Both the position numbers and the translations under genes were made by a program. From VRUE01 sp963727465 (GTDB taxonomy: Bacteria; Actinomycetota; Thermoleophilia; Solirubrobacterales; 70-9), in contig CAVSGL010000007.1 in assembly GCA_963727465.1 (NCBI GenBank), positions 50,684-114,683 of the forward strand: a stretch of DNA of 64,000 nt, read 5' to 3'. Below are positions 24,026 to 32,732 of the stretch, one piece after another (within the stretch, counting starts at the first letter, position 1; every line of letters starts with the position of its first letter). The notes beneath the pieces were generated by a model. It ran no database searches, was not told the DNA's origin, and worked only from the letters and a program-made list of their open reading frames with translations.

Positions 24026-25555
24026 GTGACGACGGAAGGCGAGTTCGGCGCGGCGCTCGAGGCTGCCCTCGCGGGTGGGCCGCAGCGCCACCACGAGAAG
24101 ACCGCCGAGCAGGGCAAGCTGCCCGTCCGCGAGCGCGTCGCCCGCCTCGTCGACGAGGGCTCCTTTGCCGAGGAGGCGCTGCTCGCCAACTGGAACGAGG
24201 AGGGTCTCGGCGCCGACGGCGTCGTCACCGGGTTGGCCCGGATCGACGGCCGCCGCGTCGCCCTGATGGCCAACGACCCGACCGTGAAGGCCGGCTCCTG
24301 GGGGCCGAAGACGGTCGAGAAGATCCTCCGCATCCAGGAGCGGGCGCTCAGCTTGCAGGTGCCGATGGTCTACCTGGTCGACTCGGCCGGGGCGCGGATC
24401 ACCGACCAGGTGCAGATGTTCCCCGGCCGCCGCGGCGCCGGGCGGATCTTCCACAACGAGGTGCGGCTCTCCGGCCAGGTGCCGCAGGTCTGCCTGCTGT
24501 TCGGCCCGAGCGCCGCCGGCGGCGCCTACATCCCGGCTTTCTGCGACGTCGTGATCATGCGCGAGGGCAACGCCTCGATGTACCTGGGCTCGCCGCGGAT
24601 GGCGGAGATGGTGATCGGCGAGAAGGTGACGCTGGAGGAGATGGGCGGGGCGAAGATGCACACCGGCGTCTCCGGCTGCGGCCACTTCCTCGTCCGCTCC
24701 GACGAGGAGGCGATCGACCTGACCCGCCGCTACCTCGCCTACATGCCCGGCAACTGGCGCGAGCCGGCGCCGGCAACCGAGCCGGCGGCGCCCGCCTCCG
24801 ACGCGGCGATCGCCGAGCTCGTCCCCGCCGACGAGAACCGGCCCTTCGACATGCGCGAGGTGCTCGACGCGCTGCTCGATGCCGACTCCCTGCTCGAGGT
24901 GCACAGGCGCTGGGCGAAGGAGCTGATCGTCGGCTACGGCCGGCTCGACGGCCGCGTCGTCGGCGTCGTCGCCAACCAGCCGAAGCAGAAGGGCGGCGTG
25001 CTCTTCGTCGACTCGGCCGACAAGGCGGCGCGGTTCATCCAGACCTGCAACGCCTTCAACGTGCCGCTGCTCTTCCTCGCCGACGTGCCCGGATTCATGA
25101 TCGGCACCGCGGTCGAGCGCCAGGGGATCATCCGCCACGGCGCGAAGATGATCAGCGCCGTCTCGGAAGCGACCGTGCCCAAGCTTTCGGTGATCGTGCG
25201 CAAGGCCTACGGCGCCGGTCTCTACGCGATGGCGGGTCCGGCCTTCGAGCCCGACTGCTGCATCGCCCTGCCGAGCGCCTCGATCGCCGTGATGGGGCCG
25301 GAGGCGGCGATCAACGCCGTCTTCTTCAACCAGATCCAGAAGATCGACGACGAGGCCGAGCGGGCCGATTTCGTCGCCCGCAAACGCGACGAGTACGCGG
25401 CCGACATCGACATCCTCCACCTCGCCTCCGAGCTCGTCGTCGACGCGGTCGTCGAGCCCGAGGACCTGCGCGCGGAGCTGATCCGCCGCTTCGCGCTGGC
25501 GGCGAGCAAGGACCGCCGCTTCGCCGAGCGCCGCAACCCGGTGACCCCCGCGTAG
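24026..25555 (+). CDS. acyl-CoA carboxylase carboxyltransferase (beta) subunit
   Basis: A 509-aa biotin-dependent carboxylase beta subunit with two crotonase-like halves. The first half has VPMVYLVDSAGARITDQVQM, FHNEVRLSGQVPQVCLLFGP, SAAGGAYIPAFCD (oxyanion glycines) and MYLGSPRMAEMV. The second has GGVLFVDSADKAARFIQTCN, FLADVPGFMIGTAVERQGII and GAGLYAMAGPAFEPDCCIA. Start GTG 24026. The neighbouring HMG-CoA lyase favours a methylcrotonyl-CoA carboxylase role in leucine breakdown; propionyl-CoA is the alternative. No alpha (biotin) subunit is in the window. Confidence 0.9.
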   Translation: MTTEGEFGAALEAALAGGPQRHHEKTAEQGKLPVRERVARLVDEGSFAEEALLANWNEEGLGADGVVTGLARIDGRRVALMANDPTVKAGSWGPKTVEKILRIQERALSLQVPMVYLVDSAGARITDQVQMFPGRRGAGRIFHNEVRLSGQVPQVCLLFGPSAAGGAYIPAFCDVVIMREGNASMYLGSPRMAEMVIGEKVTLEEMGGAKMHTGVSGCGHFLVRSDEEAIDLTRRYLAYMPGNWREPAPATEPAAPASDAAIAELVPADENRPFDMREVLDALLDADSLLEVHRRWAKELIVGYGRLDGRVVGVVANQPKQKGGVLFVDSADKAARFIQTCNAFNVPLLFLADVPGFMIGTAVERQGIIRHGAKMISAVSEATVPKLSVIVRKAYGAGLYAMAGPAFEPDCCIALPSASIAVMGPEAAINAVFFNQIQKIDDEAERADFVARKRDEYAADIDILHLASELVVDAVVEPEDLRAELIRRFALAASKDRRFAERRNPVTPA

Positions 25556-25559
25556 GACG

Positions 25560-26285
25560 ATGGCGGCGGAGCGGGCGATCGTCGTCGACGGGCTCCGCGT
25601 CCGTCGCGGCGGGCGCCCTGTCCTGCGCGATCTGCGCTTCTCCGTCGCCGCCGGCTCGGTCACCGGCCTGCTCGGCCCGAGCGGCTGCGGCAAGACGACG
25701 CTGATGCGCGCGATCGTCGGCGTGCAGGTGGTCGAGGCCGGGCGGGTCGAGGTGCTCGGCGCGCCGGCGGGCGCGCCGTCGCTGCGCTCGCGGGTCGGCT
25801 ACGTCACCCAGGCGCCCTCGGTCTACGGCGACCTCAGCGTGCGCGAGAACCTGCGCTACTTCGCCCGCGTGCTCGGCGTCCCGCGGGAGCGGGTCGGCGA
25901 GGCGGTCGAGACGGTCGCCCTCGGCGAGCAGGCCGACCAGGTCGTCGCCAGCCTCTCCGGCGGCCAGAGCGCCAGGGTCTCGCTGGCGACGGCGCTGCTC
26001 GGCCGCCCGGAGCTGCTCGTCCTCGACGAGCCCACGGTCGGCCTCGACCCGGTCCTGCGCCGCGACCTCTGGGGGACCTTCCGCGCGCTCGCCGACGCCG
26101 GCGCGACCCTGCTCGTCTCCAGCCACGTGATGGACGAGGCCGAGCACTGCGACGAGCTGCTGCTGATGCGCGAGGGCGAGCTGCTCGCCGCCGAAGCGCC
26201 CGCCGGCCTGCGGGAGCGCACGGGGGAGCAGCGGCTCGATGAGGCGTTCCTGGCGCTGATCGAGCAGCGCGAGGTCGCCCGGTGA
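25560..26285 (+). CDS. ABC transporter ATPase (ABC-2 exporter type)
   Basis: A 241-aa ATPase with Walker A GPSGCGKTTLMRAI, Q-loop YVTQAPSVYGDLSV, signature LSGGQSARVSLATALLG, Walker B LLVLDEPTVGLDP and the switch histidine in LLVSSHVMDEAEHC. It belongs with DrrA/CcmA-like exporters of drugs or lipids. It overlaps the permease gene by 4 nt and starts 4 bp after the carboxylase stop. Confidence 0.92.
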   Translation: MAAERAIVVDGLRVRRGGRPVLRDLRFSVAAGSVTGLLGPSGCGKTTLMRAIVGVQVVEAGRVEVLGAPAGAPSLRSRVGYVTQAPSVYGDLSVRENLRYFARVLGVPRERVGEAVETVALGEQADQVVASLSGGQSARVSLATALLGRPELLVLDEPTVGLDPVLRRDLWGTFRALADAGATLLVSSHVMDEAEHCDELLLMREGELLAAEAPAGLRERTGEQRLDEAFLALIEQREVAR

Positions 26286-27019
26286 GCGCCCGCATCACCT
26301 GGGCGACGGCGCTGCGCGTGCTGACGCAGCTGCGCCGCGACCCGCGCACGATCGCCCTGCTGCTGGCGGTGCCGCCGTTCCTGCTCGCCCTGCTCAAGGG
26401 CGCCTTCTACAGCGACCCGAAGTCCTTCCAGCACGTCGGCGGGCCGCTCGTCGGCCTCTTCCCGTTCAGCACGATGTTCGTCGTCACCTCGATCACGATG
26501 CTGCGCGAGCGCACCACCGGCACGCTGGAGCGGCTGATGTCGCTGCCGCTGGCCAAGCTCGACCTGCTCTTCGGCTACGGGATCGCCTTCGCCGCGGTCG
26601 CCGTCGCGCAGGCCTGCGTGACCAGCGCCGTCGCCTTCGGCCTGCTCGGCCTCGACGTCGTCGGCTCGACCGCCGCCGTGGTCGCGCTCGCGGTCGGCAA
26701 CGCGCTGCTCGGCATGTCGCTCGGGCTCTTCGTCAGCGCCTTCGCCCGCACCGAGTTCCAGGCCGTGCAGTTCATGCCGGCGATCGTCTTCCCGCAGCTC
26801 TTGCTCTGCGGCCTCTTCGTCGCCCGCGACCAGATGATCGGCGTGCTCCAGATCGTCTCCGACACGATGCCGCTGACCTACGCCTTCGAGGCGCTCGACA
26901 GCGTCACCACCGCGGGCTCGCTGGGCTCGCGCGGAGCGCTCGACGTGAGCGTGATCGCCGGCGCGACCTTGCTGCTGCTGGCGCTCGGCGCGCTCACGCT
27001 GCGGCGGCGCACGCCATAG
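26282..27019 (+). CDS. ABC-2 type permease
   Basis: A 245-aa six-helix permease starting at GTG 26282. It has the ABC-2 layout: an N-terminal cytoplasmic helix (VLTQLRRDPRTIALLLAVPP), the coupling segment TSITMLRERTTGTLERLMSL, and the FMPAIVFPQLLLCGLF helix followed by MPLTYAFEAL. With the ATPase just upstream it forms a two-gene exporter; the substrate is unknown. Confidence 0.9.
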   Translation: MSARITWATALRVLTQLRRDPRTIALLLAVPPFLLALLKGAFYSDPKSFQHVGGPLVGLFPFSTMFVVTSITMLRERTTGTLERLMSLPLAKLDLLFGYGIAFAAVAVAQACVTSAVAFGLLGLDVVGSTAAVVALAVGNALLGMSLGLFVSAFARTEFQAVQFMPAIVFPQLLLCGLFVARDQMIGVLQIVSDTMPLTYAFEALDSVTTAGSLGSRGALDVSVIAGATLLLLALGALTLRRRTP

Positions 27020-27020
27020 C

Positions 27021-27055
27021 GGTCGGGCGCGCCCCGACGTGGCGCGCGCCCGACC
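27021..27055. terminator. bidirectional GC hairpin between convergent genes
   Basis: GGTCGGGCGCG (27021-27031) pairs with CGCGCCCGACC (27045-27055), 11 bp. It separates the convergent permease and TolB-like genes and could terminate both. Confidence 0.55.
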
Positions 27056-27073
27056 CCGTGGCTCGTCGGTCGA

Positions 27074-28087
27074 TCAGCGCGGCTCCGGTCCCCAGCCGGG
27101 GGCTCCCATCCGGGTCCCGAAGCCATTGGTTTCGGTTCCGCCGCTGTCGAATTCCCGGTTCCCGCCGCCGCCACTGCGCACGATCGCGATTTCAGTCGAG
27201 TAGCGACTGCTCCCGAGCATGGCGATGTGACGTCCGTCGGGCGCGAACGCCGGTTTGGAGAAGCACGTCCCGCGGAAGCAGTCGCCGCGACTGTGAGTGA
27301 TCTTCCGCACCCGGCGCCCGTTCACCGCCGCCACGAAGATATTCGAGCTGCCGCGGCCGCGATCGGAGTCGTAGGCGATGCGACGCCCGTTCGGAGCGTA
27401 GTCCGGAGCCTCCTCGATCCACGGGCCGTCGACCAGGATGCGCTTGTGGGTCCCGTTGCGCCGCATCGAGAAGATGTCGGTATCGCTTGAGTCGATGGCA
27501 ATGCGGTCGGTGACGAAGGCGATCCGGCGCCCGTTCGGCGAGACCGTCGGATCCGAGTCGGTGTGCGGGCCGTAGGTCAGCTGTTCGAGGTCGCTGCCGT
27601 CGGGCCGGACGGTGAAGATGTGAGTGCGCCCACCGATCTTCCGCTCGAAGACGATCCGCCCGCCGCCGGGGAAGAAGTACGGGTTCGCGTCCACGTACGG
27701 CCCGCTCGTCACCGGCTCGATTGCGGTCCCGTCATTGCGCATCGTGAATATGTGCCGCCGGGGAAATGGGCTGCCGCGCCGGGCGCTGAAGACGATGCGC
27801 CTGCCGCTGCGCGAGTAGGCGGCGTCCACGTCGCCAAGCGCAAAGGTCAGCTGTTCGGGCGATTCGGCGATACGCGGGCCGTGGGTGAAGAGGCCGGCGT
27901 AGCGAAGCGTGCCATCCGATTCAGTGCGGCTCTTCGGGTAGACGATCGGCCCCGGAGTGCCCGGGAACGCGGCATTTGCGGCGCTGGCCAGGATCAGCAG
28001 GACGGCTGCGAATGCGGCCGCCGCTCCAGTCAGCAGCGTGGCGGGGCGCCTCCCCACCGTCAGGCTGCGTGGGTTGACGAGACTCAT
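27074..28087 (-). CDS. secreted TolB-like beta-propeller protein
   Basis: A 337-aa protein with a signal peptide (LLTGAAAAFAAVLLILASAANA) and PD40/TolB-type repeats: FTMRNDGTAIEPVTSGP, IFTVRPDGSDLEQLTYGP, SPNGRRIAFVTDR, FSMRRNGTHKRILVDGP, APNGRRIAYDSDRG and APDGRHIAMLGSSR. Five or six blades are visible. There is no Tol-Pal context, as expected in a Gram-positive-type actinobacterium; a surface binding or sensing role is likely. It is monocistronic, with a palindromic site upstream. Confidence 0.85.
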   Translation of the reverse strand: MSLVNPRSLTVGRRPATLLTGAAAAFAAVLLILASAANAAFPGTPGPIVYPKSRTESDGTLRYAGLFTHGPRIAESPEQLTFALGDVDAAYSRSGRRIVFSARRGSPFPRRHIFTMRNDGTAIEPVTSGPYVDANPYFFPGGGRIVFERKIGGRTHIFTVRPDGSDLEQLTYGPHTDSDPTVSPNGRRIAFVTDRIAIDSSDTDIFSMRRNGTHKRILVDGPWIEEAPDYAPNGRRIAYDSDRGRGSSNIFVAAVNGRRVRKITHSRGDCFRGTCFSKPAFAPDGRHIAMLGSSRYSTEIAIVRSGGGGNREFDSGGTETNGFGTRMGAPGWGPEPR

Positions 28088-28103
28088 GGCTCCTCCTTGT
28101 CGT

Positions 28104-28115
28104 TTACGTACGTAA
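28104..28115. promoter_or_regulatory. palindromic site upstream of the TolB-like gene
   Basis: The 12-bp perfect palindrome TTACGTACGTAA lies 17 bp upstream of the ATG at 28087, in a locally AT-richer stretch. It may be an operator; the binding protein is unknown. Confidence 0.35.
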
Positions 28116-28145
28116 CGGGAGGACGCGTGGAATCTCAGTGTTTAT

Positions 28146-30134
28146 TCAAAGAAATTTGATGTTTAGCTCGCCTGCGAGCGCGACGAACCAGTCGAGCGCC
28201 TCGGGATTGGCGAGCGAGTCGCGGCTCGCCGCCTGCTCGGCCGGGGTGCCCATCAGGATCCGCTTGACCGGGACCTCGAGCGCCTTGCCGCTCAGCGTGC
28301 GCGGCACCTCGGCGATCGCGTAGACCTCGTCGGGCACGTGGCGCGGCGAGCACTGGGCGCGCACGCGGCGGGCGATCTCACGGCGCAGGTCGTCATCGAG
28401 CTCGGCGCCCTCGCGGAGGACGACGAAGAGCGGCATCCAGCCCTCGGTGCCCGGTTTGGGCACGTCGACGACGAGCGCGTCGACGATCGCGTCGACGGCG
28501 AGCACGGCGCGGTAGATCTCGCTCGTGCCCATGCGCACGCCGGAGCGGTTGATCGTCGAGTCCGAGCGGCCGTAGATCACCGCGGTGCCGCGCGAGGTGA
28601 TTTCGATCCAGTCGCCGTGGCGCCAGACGCCGGGATAGTGCTCGAAGTAGGCCTCGCGGTAGCGGCTGCCGTCCCCGTCGCCCCAGAAGCGCACCGGCAT
28701 CGAGGGCATCGGCTCGGTGACGACCAGCTCGCCGACCTCGTCGATCACCGCCCTGCCGTCCTCGTCCCAGGCCTCGACCGCGGCGCCGAGCGCGCGCGCC
28801 TGTAGCTCGCCGCGGTAGACGGGGAGCAGCGGCGTGCCGCCGACGAAGGCGGTGCAGAGGTCGGTGCCGCCGCTGGTCGAGAAGAGCCAGGTGTCGGCGC
28901 CGAGCTGCTCGTAGGTCCAGTCGAAGCCCTCGGGCGAGAGCGGCGAGCCGGTCGAGCCGACCGCCTTGAGGCGGGAGAGGTCGCGGCCGGCGGCCGGCTC
29001 GGCGCCGGCCTTCATGCAGGCGGCGATGTAGGAGGCGCTGGTGCCGAACATGGTGACTTCGGCGCGCGCGGCCAGCTCCCAGAGCACGCTCATGTCGGGG
29101 TGACCCGGGTTGCCGTCGTAGAGCACGATCGCGGCCCGGGTCAGCAGCCCGGAGACGAGGAAGTTCCACATCATCCAGCCGGTCGTCGTGAACCAGAAGA
29201 GGCGGTCGCCCGGGTGCGCGTCGACGTGCAGGTGGAGCTTCTTCAGGTGCTCGAGCAGGATCCCGCCCTGGCCCTGGACGATCGCCTTCGGCAGCCCGGT
29301 CGTGCCGGACGAGTAGAGGACCCAGAGCGGGTGGTCGAAGGGGACGCGCTCGAAGTGGAGCTCGGCGCCGTCGCCCGTGGCGAGCAGGTCGCCCCAGAGC
29401 GTCGTATCGGCGAGCGCGGAGAGGTCCGGATCGGGGTCGAGGTAGGGGAGGACGACGGTGCGGGCGAGGCTGGGCATCGCCCGCTCCAGCTCGGCGACGG
29501 TCTCGCGCCGGTCGAAGTCCTTGCCGCCGTAGCGGTAGCCGTCGACGGCGAAGAGGACCTTGGGCTCGATCTGGGCGAAGCGGTCGATCACGCTGGCCGG
29601 GCCGAAGTCGGGCGAGCAGCTCGACCAGACCGCGCCGAGCGAGGCGGTGGCGAGGAAGGCGACGATCGCCTCGGGGATGTTGGGCATGTAGGCGACGACG
29701 CGGTCGCCGGGTTCGACCCCGAGCCCGCGCAGCCCGGCGGCGACGGCGGCGACGCGGGCGCGCAGCTCGCCCCAGCTCAGCTGCTCGAGCTCGCGCAGCT
29801 CGGAGGCGTACAGGATCGCCGCCTCGGCGTCGTCCTTGCCGGCGAAGACGTGCTCGGCGTAGTTCAGCCGCGCGCCCTCGAACCAGCGCGCGCCCGGCAT
29901 CCGGTGGCTGGAGAGGACGCGCTCGTGCTCGCCGTCCGCTCGCACCTCGAAGAAGTCCCAGATCGAGGCCCAGAACGCCTCGACCTCGTCGACCGACCAG
30001 CGCCAGAGGTCGTGGTAGCCCTCGAAGGCGAGCCCGCGCTCGCGCGCCAGCCAGCGCATGTACTCGGTCATCCGGGCCCGCTCGACCAGCGCGGCCGGCG
30101 GGTCCCAGAGCTTCTCGGGCTTTGCCGCGCTCAC
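28146..30134 (-). CDS. aacS: acetoacetyl-CoA synthetase
   Basis: A 662-aa acyl-CoA synthetase from GTG 30134. It has the ACS-type N-terminus (WSVDEVEAFWASIWDFFEV, MPGARWFEGARLNYAEHVF), A3 motif LYSSGTTGLPKAIVQGQGG, FGTSASYIAACMKAG, A5 SGGTDLCTAFVGGTPLLPVY, the VYRGELQARALGA stretch, A7/A8 WRHGDWIEITSRGTAVIYGR and SDSTINRSGVRMGTSEIY, and A10 lysine in VPRTLSGKALEVPVKRIL. Wording and length match AacS rather than acetyl-CoA synthetase. It activates acetoacetate for reuse, matching the HMG-CoA lyase upstream. It overlaps the metallo-hydrolase gene by 4 nt. Confidence 0.92.
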   Translation of the reverse strand: MSAAKPEKLWDPPAALVERARMTEYMRWLARERGLAFEGYHDLWRWSVDEVEAFWASIWDFFEVRADGEHERVLSSHRMPGARWFEGARLNYAEHVFAGKDDAEAAILYASELRELEQLSWGELRARVAAVAAGLRGLGVEPGDRVVAYMPNIPEAIVAFLATASLGAVWSSCSPDFGPASVIDRFAQIEPKVLFAVDGYRYGGKDFDRRETVAELERAMPSLARTVVLPYLDPDPDLSALADTTLWGDLLATGDGAELHFERVPFDHPLWVLYSSGTTGLPKAIVQGQGGILLEHLKKLHLHVDAHPGDRLFWFTTTGWMMWNFLVSGLLTRAAIVLYDGNPGHPDMSVLWELAARAEVTMFGTSASYIAACMKAGAEPAAGRDLSRLKAVGSTGSPLSPEGFDWTYEQLGADTWLFSTSGGTDLCTAFVGGTPLLPVYRGELQARALGAAVEAWDEDGRAVIDEVGELVVTEPMPSMPVRFWGDGDGSRYREAYFEHYPGVWRHGDWIEITSRGTAVIYGRSDSTINRSGVRMGTSEIYRAVLAVDAIVDALVVDVPKPGTEGWMPLFVVLREGAELDDDLRREIARRVRAQCSPRHVPDEVYAIAEVPRTLSGKALEVPVKRILMGTPAEQAASRDSLANPEALDWFVALAGELNIKFL

Positions 30135-30976
30135 CCGTCCGCGGCCGCGGCGCCCGCCTTCGCCCGCTCGCGCTCCAGCTCGTGCGGGTCGTGGGCGCAG
30201 ATCAGCGTGACCTCGTCGCCGCGGCGGGATGCCAGCTCGCGGAGGCGGTCTCGGTTCGCCTTGCGGGCCGCGTTGTCGGCGGCCATCAGGGTCTGGAAGA
30301 GGCGCAGGGACGGCGGGCAGGAGGCTGGGCTCTCGACCTCGCGGTGGTTGAAGTAGGCGTCTCCGCAATGCAGCAGCCAGCCCTCGCCCTCGCGGATCGC
30401 GACGCCGGTGTGGCCGCGCGTATGGCCGATCAGCGGCACCAGCGCGATCTCGACGTCGATGTCCGGCAGGATCCGCACGCTCTCGAAGCCGAGCCACTCG
30501 TCGCCGCCGGCGCCGTGGGTGACCCAGTTCGGGCCGTGCTTCCAGTGGGCGCCGCCGATGTAGCGCATCCGTTCGCGCAGGCTGGGGTGGAGGGCGGCTT
30601 CGAGCTCCGCGGCGAGCACGTGCACCTCGGCTTCGGGGAAGTCGGGCAGTCCGCCGGCGTGGTCGAGGTCGAGGTGGGTCGTGACGATGTGGCGCACGTC
30701 GGCGGCGGTGAAGCCGAGCGCCTCGATCTGCCGCAGCGCCGTCGTCTCCTCCTTCGGGCGCGGGTTCATCGCGAAGCGAAAGGCAGCTCCGAGCTGGCCC
30801 GGGTTGCGGGCGTCGTCCATGCCGAAGCCCGTCTCGGCCAGCACCAGCCCGCCTCCGACCTCGATCGCCAGGCAGTGGCAGACCACGTGCGCCCTCTCCA
30901 GCCAGCCGCCGTCGCCGTTGACCAGCCGCCGCCCCTGCGGGCAGAGCGATCCGCAATTGAGGTGGTGAACCCTCAT
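30131..30976 (-). CDS. metallo-beta-lactamase-fold hydrolase, lactonase-like
   Basis: A 281-aa MBL-fold enzyme. Metal ligands are in VTTHLDLDHAGGLPDFP (H-x-D-x-DH), IGHTRGHTGVAI (H), LLHCGDAYFNH (bridging D) and CAHDPHELER (H). The overall form resembles N-acyl-homoserine lactonases and related lactonases. It is co-transcribed with aacS, so a hydroxyacyl-lactone or thioester substrate is also possible. No signal peptide. Confidence 0.85.
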   Translation of the reverse strand: MRVHHLNCGSLCPQGRRLVNGDGGWLERAHVVCHCLAIEVGGGLVLAETGFGMDDARNPGQLGAAFRFAMNPRPKEETTALRQIEALGFTAADVRHIVTTHLDLDHAGGLPDFPEAEVHVLAAELEAALHPSLRERMRYIGGAHWKHGPNWVTHGAGGDEWLGFESVRILPDIDVEIALVPLIGHTRGHTGVAIREGEGWLLHCGDAYFNHREVESPASCPPSLRLFQTLMAADNAARKANRDRLRELASRRGDEVTLICAHDPHELERERAKAGAAAADG

Positions 30977-31003
30977 CTCGAGGGCGCAGTGTAGTGCCGT
31001 GTC

Positions 31004-31799
31004 CTACCGCTTCGGCCCGACGTGCCGATCCATGATCTCGACCGCCTCGCGCCGGGCGACCGAGATGTTCCACGGGCCGTCCTGTCGCCAGGCGATGCCA
31101 AGCCGATCGCAGCCGTCGCAGAAGATCCGCTGGATGTCGAGCGACCGGTTCGTGAAGAGGTAGCGCGGATATTCGTAGGTCTTCTTCGGGTGGCGGATCT
31201 TGTTCATCACCCGGCACCCGTCGGAGTGGATCAACCCGCGCAGCAGGCGACCCGGGATAGCGGTCGACCACCCGTTGCTGCCAGGGCTCCAGCGCGATCC
31301 TGCGCTTGTGCTTGGGCCCAGCGCCGTGCTGAGGGAAGAGGTGGGGCCAGTGCTTGGAGAAGGAGTTGACCTCTTCGACCCGATCGTTCCGGTGCGCATA
31401 TACCGATGCCTTGCTGGCGGGCATCACGATGCTCATTGCCGCTTCGCACTCCCAAACGATCACCGGATAGGCGCGGTCCAAGAAGATCCTCAGTCGATAG
31501 ACCCCGCGCGGATGGGCGGAGATCATCCCGTCGCCGAGGTACATGCCGAGCAGGTAGGCATAGGCATGGAGGGTCAGTCCCGGAACCACTGGAGCAGACT
31601 CCGAACACCGAATACATGTGCCTCGCCCGGGTGCTGCCAGACGCTTCCGAGACGAGGCCGGGCGCCGGAGCCGGGTGCGTCCTCGGACCCAATCGCTGAC
31701 AGTTCTGCGGTTGACGCCGGTCCGCCGAGCGATCTCGCAGTTGTTGAGACCGCTGTCCGAGAGCCGCAATGCCGCTTCGACTTGCCGCTGCGGCTTCAT
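31004..31799 (-). pseudogene. HTH plus LAGLIDADG-type endonuclease-like protein, frameshifted
   Basis: From ATG 31799, 10 bp past the 3' end of tRNA-Leu(CAA), the frame reads an N-terminal helix-turn-helix (LRLSDSGLNNCEIARRTGVN) and a first LAGLIDADG-like motif AYLLGMYLGDGMIS. Near 31250-31256 (TATCCCGGGTCGCC on the coding strand) the frame breaks. In the next frame it resumes as PGRLLRGLIHSDGCRV, a second LAGLIDADG-like motif, and runs to EIMDRHVGPKR at 31004. One base too many explains it. Both catalytic acidic residues (GDG, SDG) remain, so before the shift it could have been a homing-type nuclease; this family also occurs as solitary HTH proteins next to tRNAs. Confidence 0.7.
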
Positions 31800-31809
31800 G
31801 CGCGAGCGA

Positions 31810-31894
31810 TGCGGCGGGTGGGACTCGAACCCACAAGCCCTTTCGGGCAGCGGCTTTTGAGACCGCCTCCTTTGCCGAGTTTGGACACCGCCGC
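31810..31894 (-). tRNA. tRNA-Leu (CAA)
   Basis: An 85-nt type II tRNA. The acceptor GCGGCGG (31894-31888) pairs with CCGCCGC (31817-31811), discriminator A at 31810. The anticodon loop is CTCAAAA on GCGGT/GCCGC-type stems, anticodon CAA. It has a long variable arm (GCCC-GAAA-GGGC) and T-arm GTGGG-TTCGAGT-CCCAC. Confidence 0.95.
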
Positions 31895-32020
31895 GGGTCG
31901 ATTCATTCTACGCCCGACGCTACGACCACGACCGGTCGCTAAAGCCCTGAAATCGCGCTTCTGCTGCGAACCTTTACCCGCCTGACACAGACTTTTTAGA
32001 AAACCGGGGCCGGGGCGTGC

Positions 32021-32563
32021 TCAAGCCGGTTGCGGGGCGTCCGGGCTTGGCGGAGCACCGGCGCCGTAGTCCTCGCCGGAGCCGATCGGGCGCTCCTCCT
32101 CGACGTGCCAGTCCTGGCTGAAGCCGTAGAAGCAGGCGGCGATCAGGACGAGCTGGAGGACCATCAGGACCAGCACCAGCACGCCGATCAGCGAGACCGG
32201 GATCAGCGCGTCGTCGAAGCCGCCCTTGTCGCGGGCGAACCAGCTGTTGGCGCCGACCGCGCAGAAGATCGCCAGGATCATCGAGAGCGACGCCGCGACC
32301 GGAAGCACGCCGCGGCTCCAGCGCGTGACGCGGTAGGCGAAGAGGGCGTAGAGTCCGGCGAAGATCAGGCAGATGACGCCCATTCCGCTGCCGCCGTCGA
32401 GCAGCGAGAAGCCGGCGATCGCGACCAGGGCGGCGATCGCAGCCGTGGCGAACATCAGCAGGGCGACCACGAACTTGGTCGTGATCACGCCGCTCTTCTC
32501 CCGATTCGGGTGCCAGAGCTCGTACCCCGGCGTCACCTCTCCAACCGTCACGCCAACGATCAT
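32021..32563 (-). CDS. membrane protein of unknown function
   Basis: A 180-aa protein with four hydrophobic segments: VVALLMFATAAIAALVAIAG, MGVICLIFAGLYALFAYRV, VAASLSMILAIFCAVGANS and IGVLVLVLMVLQLVLIAACF. The C-terminal tail is acidic and proline-rich (HVEEERPIGSGEDYG). No family signature is seen. It sits alone between two tRNA-Leu genes, divergent from the second. Confidence 0.7.
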   Translation of the reverse strand: MIVGVTVGEVTPGYELWHPNREKSGVITTKFVVALLMFATAAIAALVAIAGFSLLDGGSGMGVICLIFAGLYALFAYRVTRWSRGVLPVAASLSMILAIFCAVGANSWFARDKGGFDDALIPVSLIGVLVLVLMVLQLVLIAACFYGFSQDWHVEEERPIGSGEDYGAGAPPSPDAPQPA

Positions 32564-32643
32564 AGAATCTAAGAGCGACGCAGCGGCATTGGCCGCGCGT
32601 TAAGCGCCGGCTCGTGCTCGCCGCTTCTACAATCAGGCCATGC

Positions 32644-32728
32644 GCGGGCGTGGTGAAATTCGGGAAACACGCCGGCTTTAGGTGCCGGTGCTCGCAAGAG
32701 CTTGGGGGTTCGAGTCCCTCCGCCCGCA
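32644..32728 (+). tRNA. tRNA-Leu (TAG)
   Basis: An 85-nt type II tRNA. Acceptor GCGGGCG (32644-32650) pairs with CGCCCGC (32721-32727), discriminator A. The anticodon loop TTTAGGT gives TAG. Long variable arm (GCTC-GCAA-GAGC) and T-arm GGGGG-TTCGAGT-CCCTC. Confidence 0.95.
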
Positions 32729-32732
32729 TAGG

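Noticed and set aside
22436..25693. A 1085-codon minus-strand open frame
   Set aside because: It covers HMG-CoA lyase, the peptidase and the carboxylase in antisense; its residue use is typical of GC-rich antisense frames.
29100..30356. A 418-codon plus-strand open frame opposite aacS
   Set aside because: Antisense of a well-supported enzyme, with no recognisable domain.
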